DNA of 33,526 nt from Bacteroidaceae bacterium (GTDB lineage: Bacteria; Bacteroidota; Bacteroidia; Bacteroidales; Barnesiellaceae_A), in NCBI GenBank assembly GCA_017532725.1, contig JAFXIZ010000041.1, forward strand, positions 1 through 33,526, in the 5' to 3' direction. Below are positions 8,574 to 17,712 of the stretch, one piece after another. Every line of letters begins with the position of its first letter. Within the stretch, counting starts at the first letter, position 1. The notes under the pieces were generated by a model. It did no database searches. It was not told the DNA's origin and worked only from the letters and a program-made list of their open reading frames with translations. The position numbers and the translations under genes are program-made.

Positions 8574-10133
8574 TTATTCTTTCAAGTCATCTATTTGGTT
8601 GGCTATGGCCTCGGCACATCGTTCTCCGTCTATTGCAGCCGACACGATACCTCCTGCATAGCCGGCACCTTCGCCACAAGGGTATAAGCCTCGCATTGTA
8701 ATGTGTGACATCAATTCGGCATCGCGTGGTATGCGCACAGGCGATGAGGTGCGAGTTTCAACACCTATCATTGTTGCCTCGTTGGTAAGAAATCCGTGCG
8801 AAATCTTCCCGAAATAACGGAATCCTTCACGCAGGCGAGTGGTAATATGTTCGGGCATCCAGAAGTGTAGGGGCGATGCCACCAAGCCCGGTGTATAGGA
8901 TGATGATACAAGAGTCGATGAGTTGCGACCTGCCACAAAATCGGCCATTCGTTGTGCCGGCGCAGTTTGCCTGCAATTGCCATTTATATAGCACAGTCGC
9001 TCCAACTCCTCTTGGTACTTGATACCGGCCAATACGCCATATTTATCGACATCGGGAAAGTCTTCGGGACGTATCTCTACAACCATACCCGAGTTAGCCC
9101 AGCGTGAGCCTCGATTGGATGGTGACATACCGTTCACTACAAGTTGTTCGGGGCCTGTGGCTGCCGGAACGACAAAGCCTCCGGGACACATACAAAATGA
9201 GTACACACCTCGGCCGGCTACCTGTGTGACAAAACTATACTCGGCTGCCGGTAGGTATTTGCCTCTGCCATTGGGGTTGTGGTATTGTATCGTGTCGATA
9301 AGTTGTTGCGGGTGTTCGAGTCGTACACCCATAGCAATGCCTTTCGACTCCAATGCTATACCTGCTTCGTGCATATAGTAATATACATCGCGAGCCGAGT
9401 GTCCTGTGGCAAGTATTACAGGGCCTCTGAAGGTCTTTCCACAAGCCGTAGTAACGCCTACCACGCTATTGTTATGAATGAGCAGACCGGTCATTTTGGT
9501 TTCGAAATGCACCTCGCCACCCGATTGTATAATGCGATTGCGTATATTTTCAATAACTCGAGGCAACTTATCGGTACCTATGTGGGGATGCGCATCGGCA
9601 AGAATTGATGTTGATGCACCGTGCTGACATAGGATATTGAGGATGCGATTTACGTTACCACGTTTTTTACTGCGTGTATATAACTTACCGTCGGAGAATG
9701 CTCCTGCACCTCCTTCACCGAAACCGTAGTTCGATTCGGGATCGATGCGATGTTCACGACTGATGAGGGCAATATCGCGACGACGAGCGTGTACATCTTT
9801 GCCTCGTTCGAGTAGGATAGGGCGCAATCCTGCCTCAATAAGTCGTAATGATGCAAAGAGTCCGGCAGGGCCTGCTCCTACCACTACCACCGAGCGCGAT
9901 TGCGATACATCGCCATATATGATTGTTTCATAACCATCATCTTGAGGCAATTCGTTGATGTAGATGCTTACAGTGAGGTTGACTAATACCTGTCTGCGTC
10001 GAGCATCTATCGAGCGTTTCAGTACCCTTACGGCATTGATGTTTTCTATACCATTGCCTTTGAGATATTCTATTATGGCTTGCTCGGATGCTGCCTGATG
10101 GGGTAGCAGACGTAATTGTTGTTGTTGTATCAT
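8574..10133 (-). CDS. FAD-dependent dehydrogenase of COG2509
   Basis: A 519-residue flavoprotein. Residues 1-80 are the small N-terminal domain typical of COG2509 (LRLLPHQAA, VLKRSIDARRR). Residues about 81-110 hold the dinucleotide-binding VVVVGAGPAGLFASLRL and the distal Glu of LLERG. The signature NYGFGEGGAGAFSDGKLYTR follows, then VILATGHSARD. The C-terminus has the second FAD contact GLYPCGEGAGYAGGIVSAA. Family members are conserved but uncharacterised oxidoreductases; the substrate is unknown. It lies 9 nt downstream of radA. Confidence 0.88.
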   Translation of the reverse strand: MIQQQQLRLLPHQAASEQAIIEYLKGNGIENINAVRVLKRSIDARRRQVLVNLTVSIYINELPQDDGYETIIYGDVSQSRSVVVVGAGPAGLFASLRLIEAGLRPILLERGKDVHARRRDIALISREHRIDPESNYGFGEGGAGAFSDGKLYTRSKKRGNVNRILNILCQHGASTSILADAHPHIGTDKLPRVIENIRNRIIQSGGEVHFETKMTGLLIHNNSVVGVTTACGKTFRGPVILATGHSARDVYYYMHEAGIALESKGIAMGVRLEHPQQLIDTIQYHNPNGRGKYLPAAEYSFVTQVAGRGVYSFCMCPGGFVVPAATGPEQLVVNGMSPSNRGSRWANSGMVVEIRPEDFPDVDKYGVLAGIKYQEELERLCYINGNCRQTAPAQRMADFVAGRNSSTLVSSSYTPGLVASPLHFWMPEHITTRLREGFRYFGKISHGFLTNEATMIGVETRTSSPVRIPRDAELMSHITMRGLYPCGEGAGYAGGIVSAAIDGERCAEAIANQIDDLKE

Positions 10134-10142
10134 AGCACAAAT

Positions 10143-11513
10143 CTAACCAAAGAGTAGGCGAAATGCCTCCTCAACTTTGCGTACTTGCAGAATCTCTATT
10201 TTGAGTTTTGACGTGTCAAAACCGTTGATGTTATTGTGGGGTATAATAATGCGACGGAAGCCCAACTTCTCGGCTTCAAGAATACGTTGTTCTATGCGAT
10301 TGACGGGTCGTATTTCGCCCGATAGACCTACCTCGCCGGTAAGACAAGTACCCTCCTCGATGCTCATATCCATATTGGATGAGAGTATTGCGCTGATAAT
10401 GGCCAAGTCCATTCCCGGGTCATTTACCTTGATGCCTCCGGCTATGTTGAGAAAGACATCTTTCTGTCCCAACTTAAATCCCACGCGTTTTTCGAGTACA
10501 GCCAACAGCATATTCATTCGTCGCAAGTCAAATCCTGTTGCCGAGCGTTGTGGTGTACCGTATGCGGCACTGCTCACCAAGGCTTGTGTTTCGATGAGGA
10601 ATGGTCGTATGCCCTCTATGGCAACAGCAATGGCTACACCACTTAACCCTTCGTGATTGGCTGTGAGTAATAGTTCCGATGGGTTGCTTACTTCGCGCAA
10701 TCCCTCTTGGCGCATCTCGTATATACCCAATTCGGCCGTGCTGCCAAAACGGTTTTTTACCGAGCGCAGGATGCGATACATATAGTGACGGTCGCCTTCA
10801 AATTGCAGAACGGTATCGACTATATGCTCCAACACTTTAGGGCCGGCTATGCTACCTTCTTTGTTGATGTGTCCCACCAGCAGTATAGGAGTTCCACTCT
10901 CCTTGGCAAATCGCAGCAGTGCTGCTGTACATTCGCGCACTTGTGCTACCGAGCCAGCCGATGACTCGAGTGTTTCGGTTGCAATGGTTTGTATAGAATC
11001 TACCACCAATAGGTCGGGGCGAATATTGCGAGTATGCACCATAATATCTTCCAACATCGTTTCGCACACGATGTAGCAGTCGGGGTTGTCATATCCGATG
11101 CGTTCGGCGCGTAATTTGAGTTGTCGGGCACTCTCTTCGCCACTTACATACAGTGTGCGAATATTTTTGAGTGATAGTATTGTTTGCAGTATCAGCGTGG
11201 ATTTACCGATGCCCGGCTCTCCACCTATCAGCACAAGCGAGCCTTTTACCAAACCACCTCCCAATACTCTATTCAGTTCGGCATTGCCAAGGTCGATACG
11301 AGGCTCGTTGGTCGATTCTATCTGTTCCAATCGCAGTGGTTGCGCCTTGGTACCGTCTATCGAGTGCGATGCGCGTGCTTGTGATGAGGGCTTTACCGAA
11401 ACAACTTGCTCAACGTATGTGTTCCACTCGCCACACACGGGGCAGCGTCCTATCCATTTCGGACTCTCTGCTCCACAATTGTTGCAACAATATACGCTTT
11501 TGGTTTTTGCCAT
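10143..11513 (-). CDS. radA: DNA repair protein RadA
   Basis: A 456-residue RadA/Sms, full length. It has the N-terminal zinc finger (C10-x2-C13 and C24-x2-C27), Walker A GGEPGIGKST (97-106), the Walker B segment LLVVDSIQT, the RadA signature KNRFG (253-257) and a C-terminal Lon-protease-like domain ending at the expected AFRLLFG. It drives branch migration during recombination repair. It begins 4 nt after the SpoU methyltransferase gene. It ends in TAG, which shows that TAG acts as a stop codon in this genome. Confidence 0.97.
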   Translation of the reverse strand: MAKTKSVYCCNNCGAESPKWIGRCPVCGEWNTYVEQVVSVKPSSQARASHSIDGTKAQPLRLEQIESTNEPRIDLGNAELNRVLGGGLVKGSLVLIGGEPGIGKSTLILQTILSLKNIRTLYVSGEESARQLKLRAERIGYDNPDCYIVCETMLEDIMVHTRNIRPDLLVVDSIQTIATETLESSAGSVAQVRECTAALLRFAKESGTPILLVGHINKEGSIAGPKVLEHIVDTVLQFEGDRHYMYRILRSVKNRFGSTAELGIYEMRQEGLREVSNPSELLLTANHEGLSGVAIAVAIEGIRPFLIETQALVSSAAYGTPQRSATGFDLRRMNMLLAVLEKRVGFKLGQKDVFLNIAGGIKVNDPGMDLAIISAILSSNMDMSIEEGTCLTGEVGLSGEIRPVNRIEQRILEAEKLGFRRIIIPHNNINGFDTSKLKIEILQVRKVEEAFRLLFG

Positions 11514-11517
11514 AAAA

Positions 11518-12285
11518 TTACAATTTTGAGGTTATTGCTTGACGACGAAACTCGGCACAAGTTATAGCCGTAGCAACAGCAACGTTGAGGCTTTCGCTTG
11601 TTTCGGCACCATCGGGATAATTGGGGATATATAGCCGCTGTGTTATGAGTTGGCGTATATCATCCGATATGCCATTTCCTTCGTTTCCCATTACTATCAA
11701 TCCGTTCTTGCTCAATGTCTTGTGGTATATATTCTCTCCATCGAGAAATGTTCCGTATATAGGCAACTCCTTGTTCATACGGCTTATGAAGGGAACAAGA
11801 GGGGTATAGAATACCGATACTCGTGCCAATGCTCCCATTGTGGCTTGTACCACCTTGGGATTGTAAACATCGGCTGTGTCGGGCGAACAAATGATATTGT
11901 GAATACCCATCCAATCGGCTATGCGAATGATAGTACCCAAGTTGCCGGGATCTTGCACGGTATCGAGTACTATCGATAACTCGTTTTTAAGTTTCTTCTC
12001 ATCGAGTTGTTTTTGAGGTATTTCATACACAGCCAATACCTCTTGTGGTGTGGTGAGTTGTGAAATGCGCGACAACTCATCGCGAGCCACCTCAATGCGT
12101 TGTTCGGCAGGTGCAGTAGGATGCTCTTGCCACCATTGAGGCGTCGCTACCAGCATACGGCATACAAAGGCGTGCAATGTATCTTCTACCAATTTATTGC
12201 CTTCGGCTATGAAACAACCACTCTCAACACGACCTTTCTTGCGTGATAGTGATTGAATGAATTTTATCTGATTCTTTGTGAGCAT
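11518..12285 (-). CDS. TrmH/SpoU family RNA 2'-O-methyltransferase
   Basis: A 255-residue protein counted from the ATG at 12285. The N-terminus (about 1-95) is the substrate-binding domain seen in rRNA-type SpoU proteins (ESGCFIAEGNKLVEDTL). The knotted SPOUT domain has all three motifs: LDTVQDPGNLGTIIRIAD (motif 1, Asn114), IVMGNEGNGIS (motif 2, Glu202) and ESLNVAVATAI (motif 3, Ser231/Asn234 region). It would transfer a methyl group from SAM to a ribose in rRNA or tRNA; the target is not evident. A TTG start at 12321 is possible, but the family normally begins near LTKNQIKFIQSL, so I prefer the internal ATG. Confidence 0.9.
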   Translation of the reverse strand: MLTKNQIKFIQSLSRKKGRVESGCFIAEGNKLVEDTLHAFVCRMLVATPQWWQEHPTAPAEQRIEVARDELSRISQLTTPQEVLAVYEIPQKQLDEKKLKNELSIVLDTVQDPGNLGTIIRIADWMGIHNIICSPDTADVYNPKVVQATMGALARVSVFYTPLVPFISRMNKELPIYGTFLDGENIYHKTLSKNGLIVMGNEGNGISDDIRQLITQRLYIPNYPDGAETSESLNVAVATAITCAEFRRQAITSKL

Positions 12286-12318
12286 CGGTATAGTGTTGTA
12301 TTGATGTTCCTGACACTG

Positions 12319-12326
12319 CAAAGTTA
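12319..12326 (-). promoter_or_regulatory. Possible internal -7 element before the SpoU gene
   Basis: TAACTTTG followed by CAG on the minus strand is an exact TAnnTTTG match. It overlaps the rsmI-like stop codon and lies 34 nt before the ATG at 12285. There is no clear -33 box. It could give the DNA-repair and RNA-modification tail of the operon its own transcript. Confidence 0.35.
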
Positions 12327-13028
12327 CTTATATAATAGGAATATTGCAGGCCTTTTTTGATAATTGTATTGTGCTTTTTTCCATTGTGCCATTGTGCGAG
12401 TGTGTATCTCCTCGTTCTCGCAACTGATGTCGCAAGCAACACATAGGCGAGTGCCGGGGCGACAAGTGCGTATGAGTTCTTCTATCATCTTGTGGTTGCG
12501 ATAGGGTGTTTCAATGAAAATCTGTGTCTGATTTTCTTGGTATATGCGTTGCTCCAATTGGCGAATTTTGCGTGTACGCTCGGCAGGCTCAACGGGCAAA
12601 TAACCGTTGAAAGTGAAACTTTGTCCGTTAAATCCACTTGCCATAAGAGACAGTAATATCGATGATGGTCCTACAAGTGGCACAACCGGTAGGCCTTCGC
12701 TCTGAGCAATGGCAACGAGGTCGGCTCCCGGGTCGGCTATAGCAGGGCATCCTGCTTCCGAAATCACGCCCATTGGCAGCCCTTGTCGCAGTGGAGCAAG
12801 GAACGACGACACCTCCTCGGCGCGTGTGTGCTCGTCGAGGGTGTAGAAGGTGAGGTCATCTATAACGATATCGGGGTTGGAGCGTCGTAGAAAACGTCGA
12901 GCCGAACGTATATTTTCGACTGCAAAATGCTTAATGTTGGCTATAACCTGACGATTGTGGTCGGGCAATACACGATTGATTTCGGTGTCGCCCAATGTTA
13001 CAGGTATGAGATATAGTGCTGCTTGCAT
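12324..13028 (-). CDS. RsmI-like SAM-dependent methyltransferase (short paralogue)
   Basis: A 234-residue tetrapyrrole-methylase-fold protein. It has LYLIPVTLGD at the N-terminus, where standard RsmI has LYVVATPIGN, then GVISEAGCPAIADPGADLV (SAM-binding loop), VVPLVGPSSILLSLMASG and FIETPYRNHKMI, all characteristic of the RsmI family. It is about 45 residues shorter than canonical RsmI, which methylates C1402 of 16S rRNA at the ribose, and lacks its C-terminal extension. Bacteroidota often carry such a short form as a second copy, so its target may differ. It follows the kinase gene by 5 nt. Confidence 0.85.
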   Translation of the reverse strand: MQAALYLIPVTLGDTEINRVLPDHNRQVIANIKHFAVENIRSARRFLRRSNPDIVIDDLTFYTLDEHTRAEEVSSFLAPLRQGLPMGVISEAGCPAIADPGADLVAIAQSEGLPVVPLVGPSSILLSLMASGFNGQSFTFNGYLPVEPAERTRKIRQLEQRIYQENQTQIFIETPYRNHKMIEELIRTCRPGTRLCVACDISCENEEIHTRTMAQWKKAQYNYQKRPAIFLLYK

Positions 13029-13033
13029 AATGG

Positions 13034-13876
13034 TTACGATTGTTTTGAATGATATGTTATTAGTCCTTCTATGGGTGTGCGTGTTACTTTACCCAATGTG
13101 ATACCTCTGCATTGTGCCACTTGGGTTATGATTTCTTTGTAATAAAACGCTACCGAGCCGGTAAGGTGCAGGGGGGTATCGGTGCTATTATATCGCAAGA
13201 TGTGATTGTCGATATATGTTGCTATTGTGTCGGTTACGATATTTTGTAATGTTTCGTTATGTAGGTGCGTGGCAATAAAGGGAGATAATGATGCCAAGAA
13301 ACGATTGGCTGCCGGCTCACGATAGATGCGAGCAATGAGTTTGCTGTAATCGGTGTTGTATGCCTTGAAAAATTCCTCTTTCATATCGCAGCCCAATTCG
13401 TTGCGTAATAATGCTCGCAGGAAGGCTTTCCCCAATGATGCGCCACTGCCTTCATCGCCGAGAATATAGCCAAGTGGTGGAATGTTTGCTACAATATTGC
13501 AGCCGTCATATAGGCAGGAGTTGGCTCCTGTACCTAATATACCCACGATACCCTTGTCGTTCCCACACAGACTGCGAGCCGCTGCAAGCAGGTCGCTGTT
13601 GATGCTGATTTGTGTTTCGTTGAATAGTTGTTGCAGCAGTGAGAACAACCTTGCATTGGTCGTTCCACCTACACATCCTGCACCATAAAAGTGTATATGC
13701 GTAGGTTTTACCCCTTGCAGTTGTGGCAAAAGTTCTTGTGTAAGGGTGCTTGTTATCGCAGTATCATCTTGATGAACAGGATTGATACCCGATGTCTTTA
13801 TATGTGTGGTTACGCTGCCATTAACGACAGCCCAATCGGTGTTGGTCGAGCCACTGTCGGCTATGAGTTGTATCAT
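13034..13876 (-). CDS. BadF/BadG-type amino-sugar kinase (MurK/NagK-like)
   Basis: A 280-residue ASKHA-fold kinase. The phosphate-1 loop is IADSGSTNTDW (4-14), followed by FYGAGCVGG, the phosphate-2 segment GILGTGANS and the family signature LGYILGDEGSGASLGKAFL. This resembles eukaryotic N-acetylglucosamine kinase and the bacterial MurK kinases that phosphorylate MurNAc and GlcNAc. I place the start at 13876: it makes an ATGA overlap with the NamZ gene stop, and the frame extension to 13954 adds 26 residues unlike the family. Its place behind NamZ and the AmpG-like permease supports an amino-sugar substrate released from peptidoglycan. No murQ etherase is present in the window, so the fate of the product is open. 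Confidence 0.85.
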   Translation of the reverse strand: MIQLIADSGSTNTDWAVVNGSVTTHIKTSGINPVHQDDTAITSTLTQELLPQLQGVKPTHIHFYGAGCVGGTTNARLFSLLQQLFNETQISINSDLLAAARSLCGNDKGIVGILGTGANSCLYDGCNIVANIPPLGYILGDEGSGASLGKAFLRALLRNELGCDMKEEFFKAYNTDYSKLIARIYREPAANRFLASLSPFIATHLHNETLQNIVTDTIATYIDNHILRYNSTDTPLHLTGSVAFYYKEIITQVAQCRGITLGKVTRTPIEGLITYHSKQS

Positions 13877-15114
13877 TGGTATAGATAGTATTGACGTGAT
13901 TTTTGTTTGAAAGCCCCCACGCCTTTGTTCCAATAGTCGCGGGCATCTTCCCATTTATATCGCTTGGTAAAGAGTAGGCGTATTTGATTTGTTCCACATA
14001 CCTTATCTATCATATTCAGTCGCGAAGGCTCAGCATTGTCAAATGCTTTGTGTGTGGGGTATAGCGATGCCATCTCTTGCATAACGTAGAACTGTATTTC
14101 AGAAAGAGAAACCTTGTTGCGATCGGTAATATGAGCCTCTACGCCTTGCAATCGAGTGCCTTTACCTGTGCTGTAGAATGGTGTATAGTGAATAGGTCGG
14201 AAAACGACTCCTTGCAAATTGAGTGCATTGAGGCGTGATGCCAACTTGTCGGCATTAACCCACGATGCTGCAAAGAGTTGGAACGGCTTGGTGTAACCTA
14301 CTCCGATAGATATTGTACCCAATTCGCCTGCAATGCCCGACATTGGGTAGAAATAGGCCGATATAGGTTGTGGTATGTGAGGCGAAGGCAATACCCACGG
14401 CAAGCCGGTTTGCTCGAAATCCATATCACGACGCCAGCCCTGCATTGTAATTACTGTCAAGTTACATTTTTTACTACCTGTCATACCTTCTTCATTGAGC
14501 AGCATTGCCAACTCACCACAAGTGAGACCGTAAATGTAGGGAATGGGGTATTGGCTTACGAATGAGGTATATCCATCTTCGACGGGACAACCCTCTACAC
14601 GATATCCACCCAATGGATTAGGACGGTCGAGCACCATAAATTCTATGCCGAGTTCGGCAGCAGCCTGCATAGCAAGTCCCATTGTGCTGATGAATGTATA
14701 AGAGCGACAGCCAATGTCTTGTATGTCATACACCAACACATCTACACCTTGCAGCATTGCCGACGTAGGTTTGCGACTCTTGCCGTACAATGAGTGTACG
14801 GGCAATCCTGTCTTGCTATCTGTCGCGTTTGCCACCTTATCTCCTGCATAGATATTACCACGCACACCGTGTTCGGGTGCAAAGAGTGCTACCAAGTTTA
14901 CATTCTCGGCTTGGTGCAGAATGTCTATTGTAGGGGTAAGATGACAGTCAACACCTGTAGGGTTGGTTACAAGTCCTACGCGCTTACCCTCAAGTGGGGC
15001 GAAATTTTGTTCAACAAGTACATCGATACCGGTCTTGACAATAGGGGTAGCGTATGCCGAGCAGATGCTGCATAAACCTATCAATAGTGTGTATATGAAA
15101 ACTCTGTTATTCAT
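13873..15114 (-). CDS. namZ: NamZ-family exo-beta-N-acetylmuramidase (DUF1343, GH171)
   Basis: A 413-residue protein with a signal peptide ending near SAYA-TP (about residue 22). DUF1343 hallmarks are in order: GKRVGLVTNPTGVD (44-57), LFAPEHGVRG (Glu and His of the active-site region), VLVYDIQDIGCRSYTF, MVLDRPNPLGG, YGLTCGELAMLLN and WVLPSPHIP. NamZ of Bacillus subtilis removes MurNAc from the non-reducing end of peptide-free glycan chains. This protein would act in the periplasm. Its stop overlaps the kinase start by 4 nt and its start overlaps the permease gene by 8 nt, so the three products are likely made together. Confidence 0.9.
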   Translation of the reverse strand: MNNRVFIYTLLIGLCSICSAYATPIVKTGIDVLVEQNFAPLEGKRVGLVTNPTGVDCHLTPTIDILHQAENVNLVALFAPEHGVRGNIYAGDKVANATDSKTGLPVHSLYGKSRKPTSAMLQGVDVLVYDIQDIGCRSYTFISTMGLAMQAAAELGIEFMVLDRPNPLGGYRVEGCPVEDGYTSFVSQYPIPYIYGLTCGELAMLLNEEGMTGSKKCNLTVITMQGWRRDMDFEQTGLPWVLPSPHIPQPISAYFYPMSGIAGELGTISIGVGYTKPFQLFAASWVNADKLASRLNALNLQGVVFRPIHYTPFYSTGKGTRLQGVEAHITDRNKVSLSEIQFYVMQEMASLYPTHKAFDNAEPSRLNMIDKVCGTNQIRLLFTKRYKWEDARDYWNKGVGAFKQKSRQYYLYQ

Positions 15115-16393
15115 TTTGAGCCTTTGTATGGGGTTTGTCCAACTTTATAAACATACTTACTATAACTGTTACAATACACAGTAAACATATAAGAATAAAG
15201 AAATTCTTGTATCCTACAATCTCTTGTATCCAACCGGCAGCCATACCCGGTATCATCATACCCATTGCCATAAAGGCTGTGCATAGAGCATAGTGTGCTG
15301 TAGTGCTTTCACCCTCGGCATAGTGTATAAGGAATAGCATATAGGCCGTAAAGCCAAATCCGTAGCCAAACTGTTCAATGAAAATAAGCAGATTGACAAC
15401 CCATAATGCAGGGTGTGTAAATGCCATTATAACATATACAATATTGGGCAGACTGATTGCTACAACCATAGGCCATAGCCAACGCATCAGGCCACCTCTT
15501 GAGGCACACACTCCTCCCAAAATTCCACCCAATGTAAGTCCTATAACACCTACTGTTCCTGTGGCTACGCCTACTTGCATAGTTGTTAGTCCCATACCTC
15601 CGTTCTCGATAGGGTCGAGTAGGAATGGGCCTGTCATCTTTGCAAGAAGTGCTTCTGGTAAGCGATACAACAACATAAATAGAATGGAACTGATGGCGTA
15701 TGGCTTCTTGAAGAAGGAAATAAATGTCTTGACAAATCCATTCAGAATATCCTTTGGGGTATTTCCGTCGCTTGTAGGGCAGTCGATATCGGGGCGAGGC
15801 AGTATAAATCGGTGGTATAGAAACAGTGTTATAAACAACACTGCAAGTACGGCAAAGGTTATAGACCAAGACCAAGCAATATCGCCTGTAGTATCTATTA
15901 GATAGCCTGCCAAGAGTACCAACAGGCCTTGTCCGGCAATAGTGGAAATGCGATAAAAAGTGCTGCGAATACCCACAAACAGTGCTTGCTCATCTTTATC
16001 GGGTACAGCGAGCAGATAGAAACCATCGGCTGCAATATCGTGTGTGGCTGATGAAAATGCCATAAGCCAAAAGAATGCCAACGATAGTTGTATCATATAT
16101 GGCAGATGCAGCGTAAAGGCTATGGCTGCAAATCCTGCTCCTACCAAGAGTTGCATAGTCGTTATCCACCAACGCTTGGTCTTGAATAAATCGACAAACG
16201 GGCTCCATAAGGGCTTAATAACCCAAGGCAGGTAGAGCCAACCGGTGTAGAAGGCTATCTGCGTGTTACTGAGGTTAAAGTTTTTGTACATTATGACCGA
16301 TACTGTCATAACTACAACGTAGGGTAAACCTTCGGCAAAGTAAAGCGAAGGTACCCAACTCCAAGGCGACCGTTTGCTGACGTTGCTTTTCAT
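15107..16393 (-). CDS. AmpG-like MFS permease (muropeptide or amino-sugar importer)
   Basis: A 428-residue integral membrane protein with about 12 hydrophobic segments. The N-terminal part LYFAEGLPYVVVMT, the YLPWVIKPLWSPFVDLFKTK loop and the SSATHDIAADGFYL segment are typical of AmpG-type permeases, which import GlcNAc-anhydroMurNAc or its peptides across the inner membrane. Related Bacteroidota proteins such as Tannerella MurT transport MurNAc. The start codon shares one base with the SpoIID-like stop (TAATG). Between SpoIID-like and NamZ genes, import of wall-derived sugars is the natural reading; whether the cargo is free MurNAc, a disaccharide or an anhydro form cannot be told. Confidence 0.87.
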   Translation of the reverse strand: MKSNVSKRSPWSWVPSLYFAEGLPYVVVMTVSVIMYKNFNLSNTQIAFYTGWLYLPWVIKPLWSPFVDLFKTKRWWITTMQLLVGAGFAAIAFTLHLPYMIQLSLAFFWLMAFSSATHDIAADGFYLLAVPDKDEQALFVGIRSTFYRISTIAGQGLLVLLAGYLIDTTGDIAWSWSITFAVLAVLFITLFLYHRFILPRPDIDCPTSDGNTPKDILNGFVKTFISFFKKPYAISSILFMLLYRLPEALLAKMTGPFLLDPIENGGMGLTTMQVGVATGTVGVIGLTLGGILGGVCASRGGLMRWLWPMVVAISLPNIVYVIMAFTHPALWVVNLLIFIEQFGYGFGFTAYMLFLIHYAEGESTTAHYALCTAFMAMGMMIPGMAAGWIQEIVGYKNFFILICLLCIVTVIVSMFIKLDKPHTKAQNE

Positions 16394-17712
16394 TATTCAG
16401 CCTCCTTATTATACAGGTTGTGTAATTCAGCACCTCGGAAGTAGTGTGCCAATATCCCTTTGTAAGAATATCCCTTTGCGCCCATCATGGCTGCGCCCAT
16501 TTGGCATAGCCCTACACCGTGTCCCCAACCGGCACCGTGCAGAACAAACTTCGATTGGTTGTAATAGGGTTGTTTATCTACGACAAATGCCGAACTGTAT
16601 AGGTGACTTTCCGATAGCCAACGGCGTATTTCTAACTCTTTGCCTACGATAAGGCTTCGCTTGCTGCCTACAATCTGTAATCGTGTGATGCGACCCGATG
16701 TGCCTCTTTTGAGTGGTATCAAATCGAGTATTGTTCCAAAATCAATTCCGGAACGGTGTCGTACTAAAGCCGACAACTCATCTTGCTCATACTCAATGCG
16801 CCAGCGATAGAATTGCGATGTCTCTTGGTCATATCCGTTGAGAACTTGCGATAGGATGCTTTTATCGTTGGTGTTGCAGAATGTGTCGGGTTTCGACATT
16901 ATCCATTCTCGGGCATTCTCTTCGATGGTAAGGTCGGGTAGTTCACCCTCACTGCTATCGCGTTGTGCAGTAAGATAGGGGTGGGGTTGTGGCTCCCAAC
17001 AATTCTCAAACAACTCGGTAACACCTCCACAACACTTCGAAAAGCGTGCATCGGCTATGCGATTGTCGTAATATAATACCTGACCAAAGGTTGCTTCGAC
17101 TGCTTCATTTACGGCTTGTGTCGATGCTCGGGTAATACCTTGATAACGCTGACAGTGGTCATCGGCACACACATCGTAGTTGTCGTGTTCTTCGCGATCG
17201 TACCATTTGATGCGCTCCTCTTCGGTGTTTGTTTCACTCTGATATACCGTTGCTGTTGCCTCTATATTATTGCGTTTCTCAATCTGTGCAAGCAACCAAC
17301 TGCGCGATATTACAGCGTGGGCTTTGAGTAATTCAACCGATGAGGTGGCATTCATTTCCGATGATATGACACTGCGCAGGTACTCCTCGGCTTTAACATT
17401 ATTGATAACGCGAATCTTCTTGTCCTCGGTAATGAGTTCTACACCACCTCTGAAACGCTGATTTTCGTGGCGCTGCCAATGGAATCCGATACCTATTGTT
17501 ACGTTTTGCAGTAGGAATGAGGCTTTCTCCTCCTGCTCGGGTGTGAATTGCAATGTATCGTAGGTCGAGCCTTGCCACGCTATGCCATTGGGCGTGCGAG
17601 CAAACAACTGTTCGCCTTCTACTTGCTTGCCGTTACAATTATAGATACCATCAAAAACTATGATGATACGGTTGTCGGCCATTATTCCTACTTGTATGTG
17701 TGGTTGTGTCAT
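16393..17712 (-). CDS. SpoIID/LytB-domain protein, no visible signal peptide
   Basis: A 439-residue SpoIID-type protein. The domain includes KAEEYLRSVISSEM with the candidate catalytic Glu119, LLKAHAVISRSWLL, a likely zinc site His176-x5-Cys182-x4-Cys187, FSKCCGGVTELF and the C-terminal GAGWGHGVGLCQMGA. SpoIID of endospore formers is a lytic transglycosylase that cuts glycan strands already stripped of peptides. This bacterium need not sporulate; the family is common in Bacteroidota. The N-terminus MTQPHIQVGIMADNRIIIVF is not a signal peptide or membrane anchor, so export is not predicted. Start and stop both sit in TAATG overlaps, making it part of the coupled cassette. Confidence 0.87.
   Translation of the reverse strand: MTQPHIQVGIMADNRIIIVFDGIYNCNGKQVEGEQLFARTPNGIAWQGSTYDTLQFTPEQEEKASFLLQNVTIGIGFHWQRHENQRFRGGVELITEDKKIRVINNVKAEEYLRSVISSEMNATSSVELLKAHAVISRSWLLAQIEKRNNIEATATVYQSETNTEEERIKWYDREEHDNYDVCADDHCQRYQGITRASTQAVNEAVEATFGQVLYYDNRIADARFSKCCGGVTELFENCWEPQPHPYLTAQRDSSEGELPDLTIEENAREWIMSKPDTFCNTNDKSILSQVLNGYDQETSQFYRWRIEYEQDELSALVRHRSGIDFGTILDLIPLKRGTSGRITRLQIVGSKRSLIVGKELEIRRWLSESHLYSSAFVVDKQPYYNQSKFVLHGAGWGHGVGLCQMGAAMMGAKGYSYKGILAHYFRGAELHNLYNKEAE

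Noticed and set aside
10177..10656. 159-residue plus-strand frame inside radA
   Set aside because: It is antisense to the conserved RadA C-terminus, with no independent start signal or motif.
12286..12321. Upstream TTG start for the SpoU methyltransferase
   Set aside because: It adds 12 residues (MQCQEHQYNTIP) unlike the family; the ATG at 12285 fits the usual N-terminus.
13877..13954. N-terminal extension of the kinase gene
   Set aside because: It would overlap the NamZ gene by 82 nt and precede the phosphate loop with an Arg-rich stretch not seen in the family.
15378..15905. 175-residue plus-strand frame inside the permease gene
   Set aside because: It is the complement of membrane-helix codons and has no family features.
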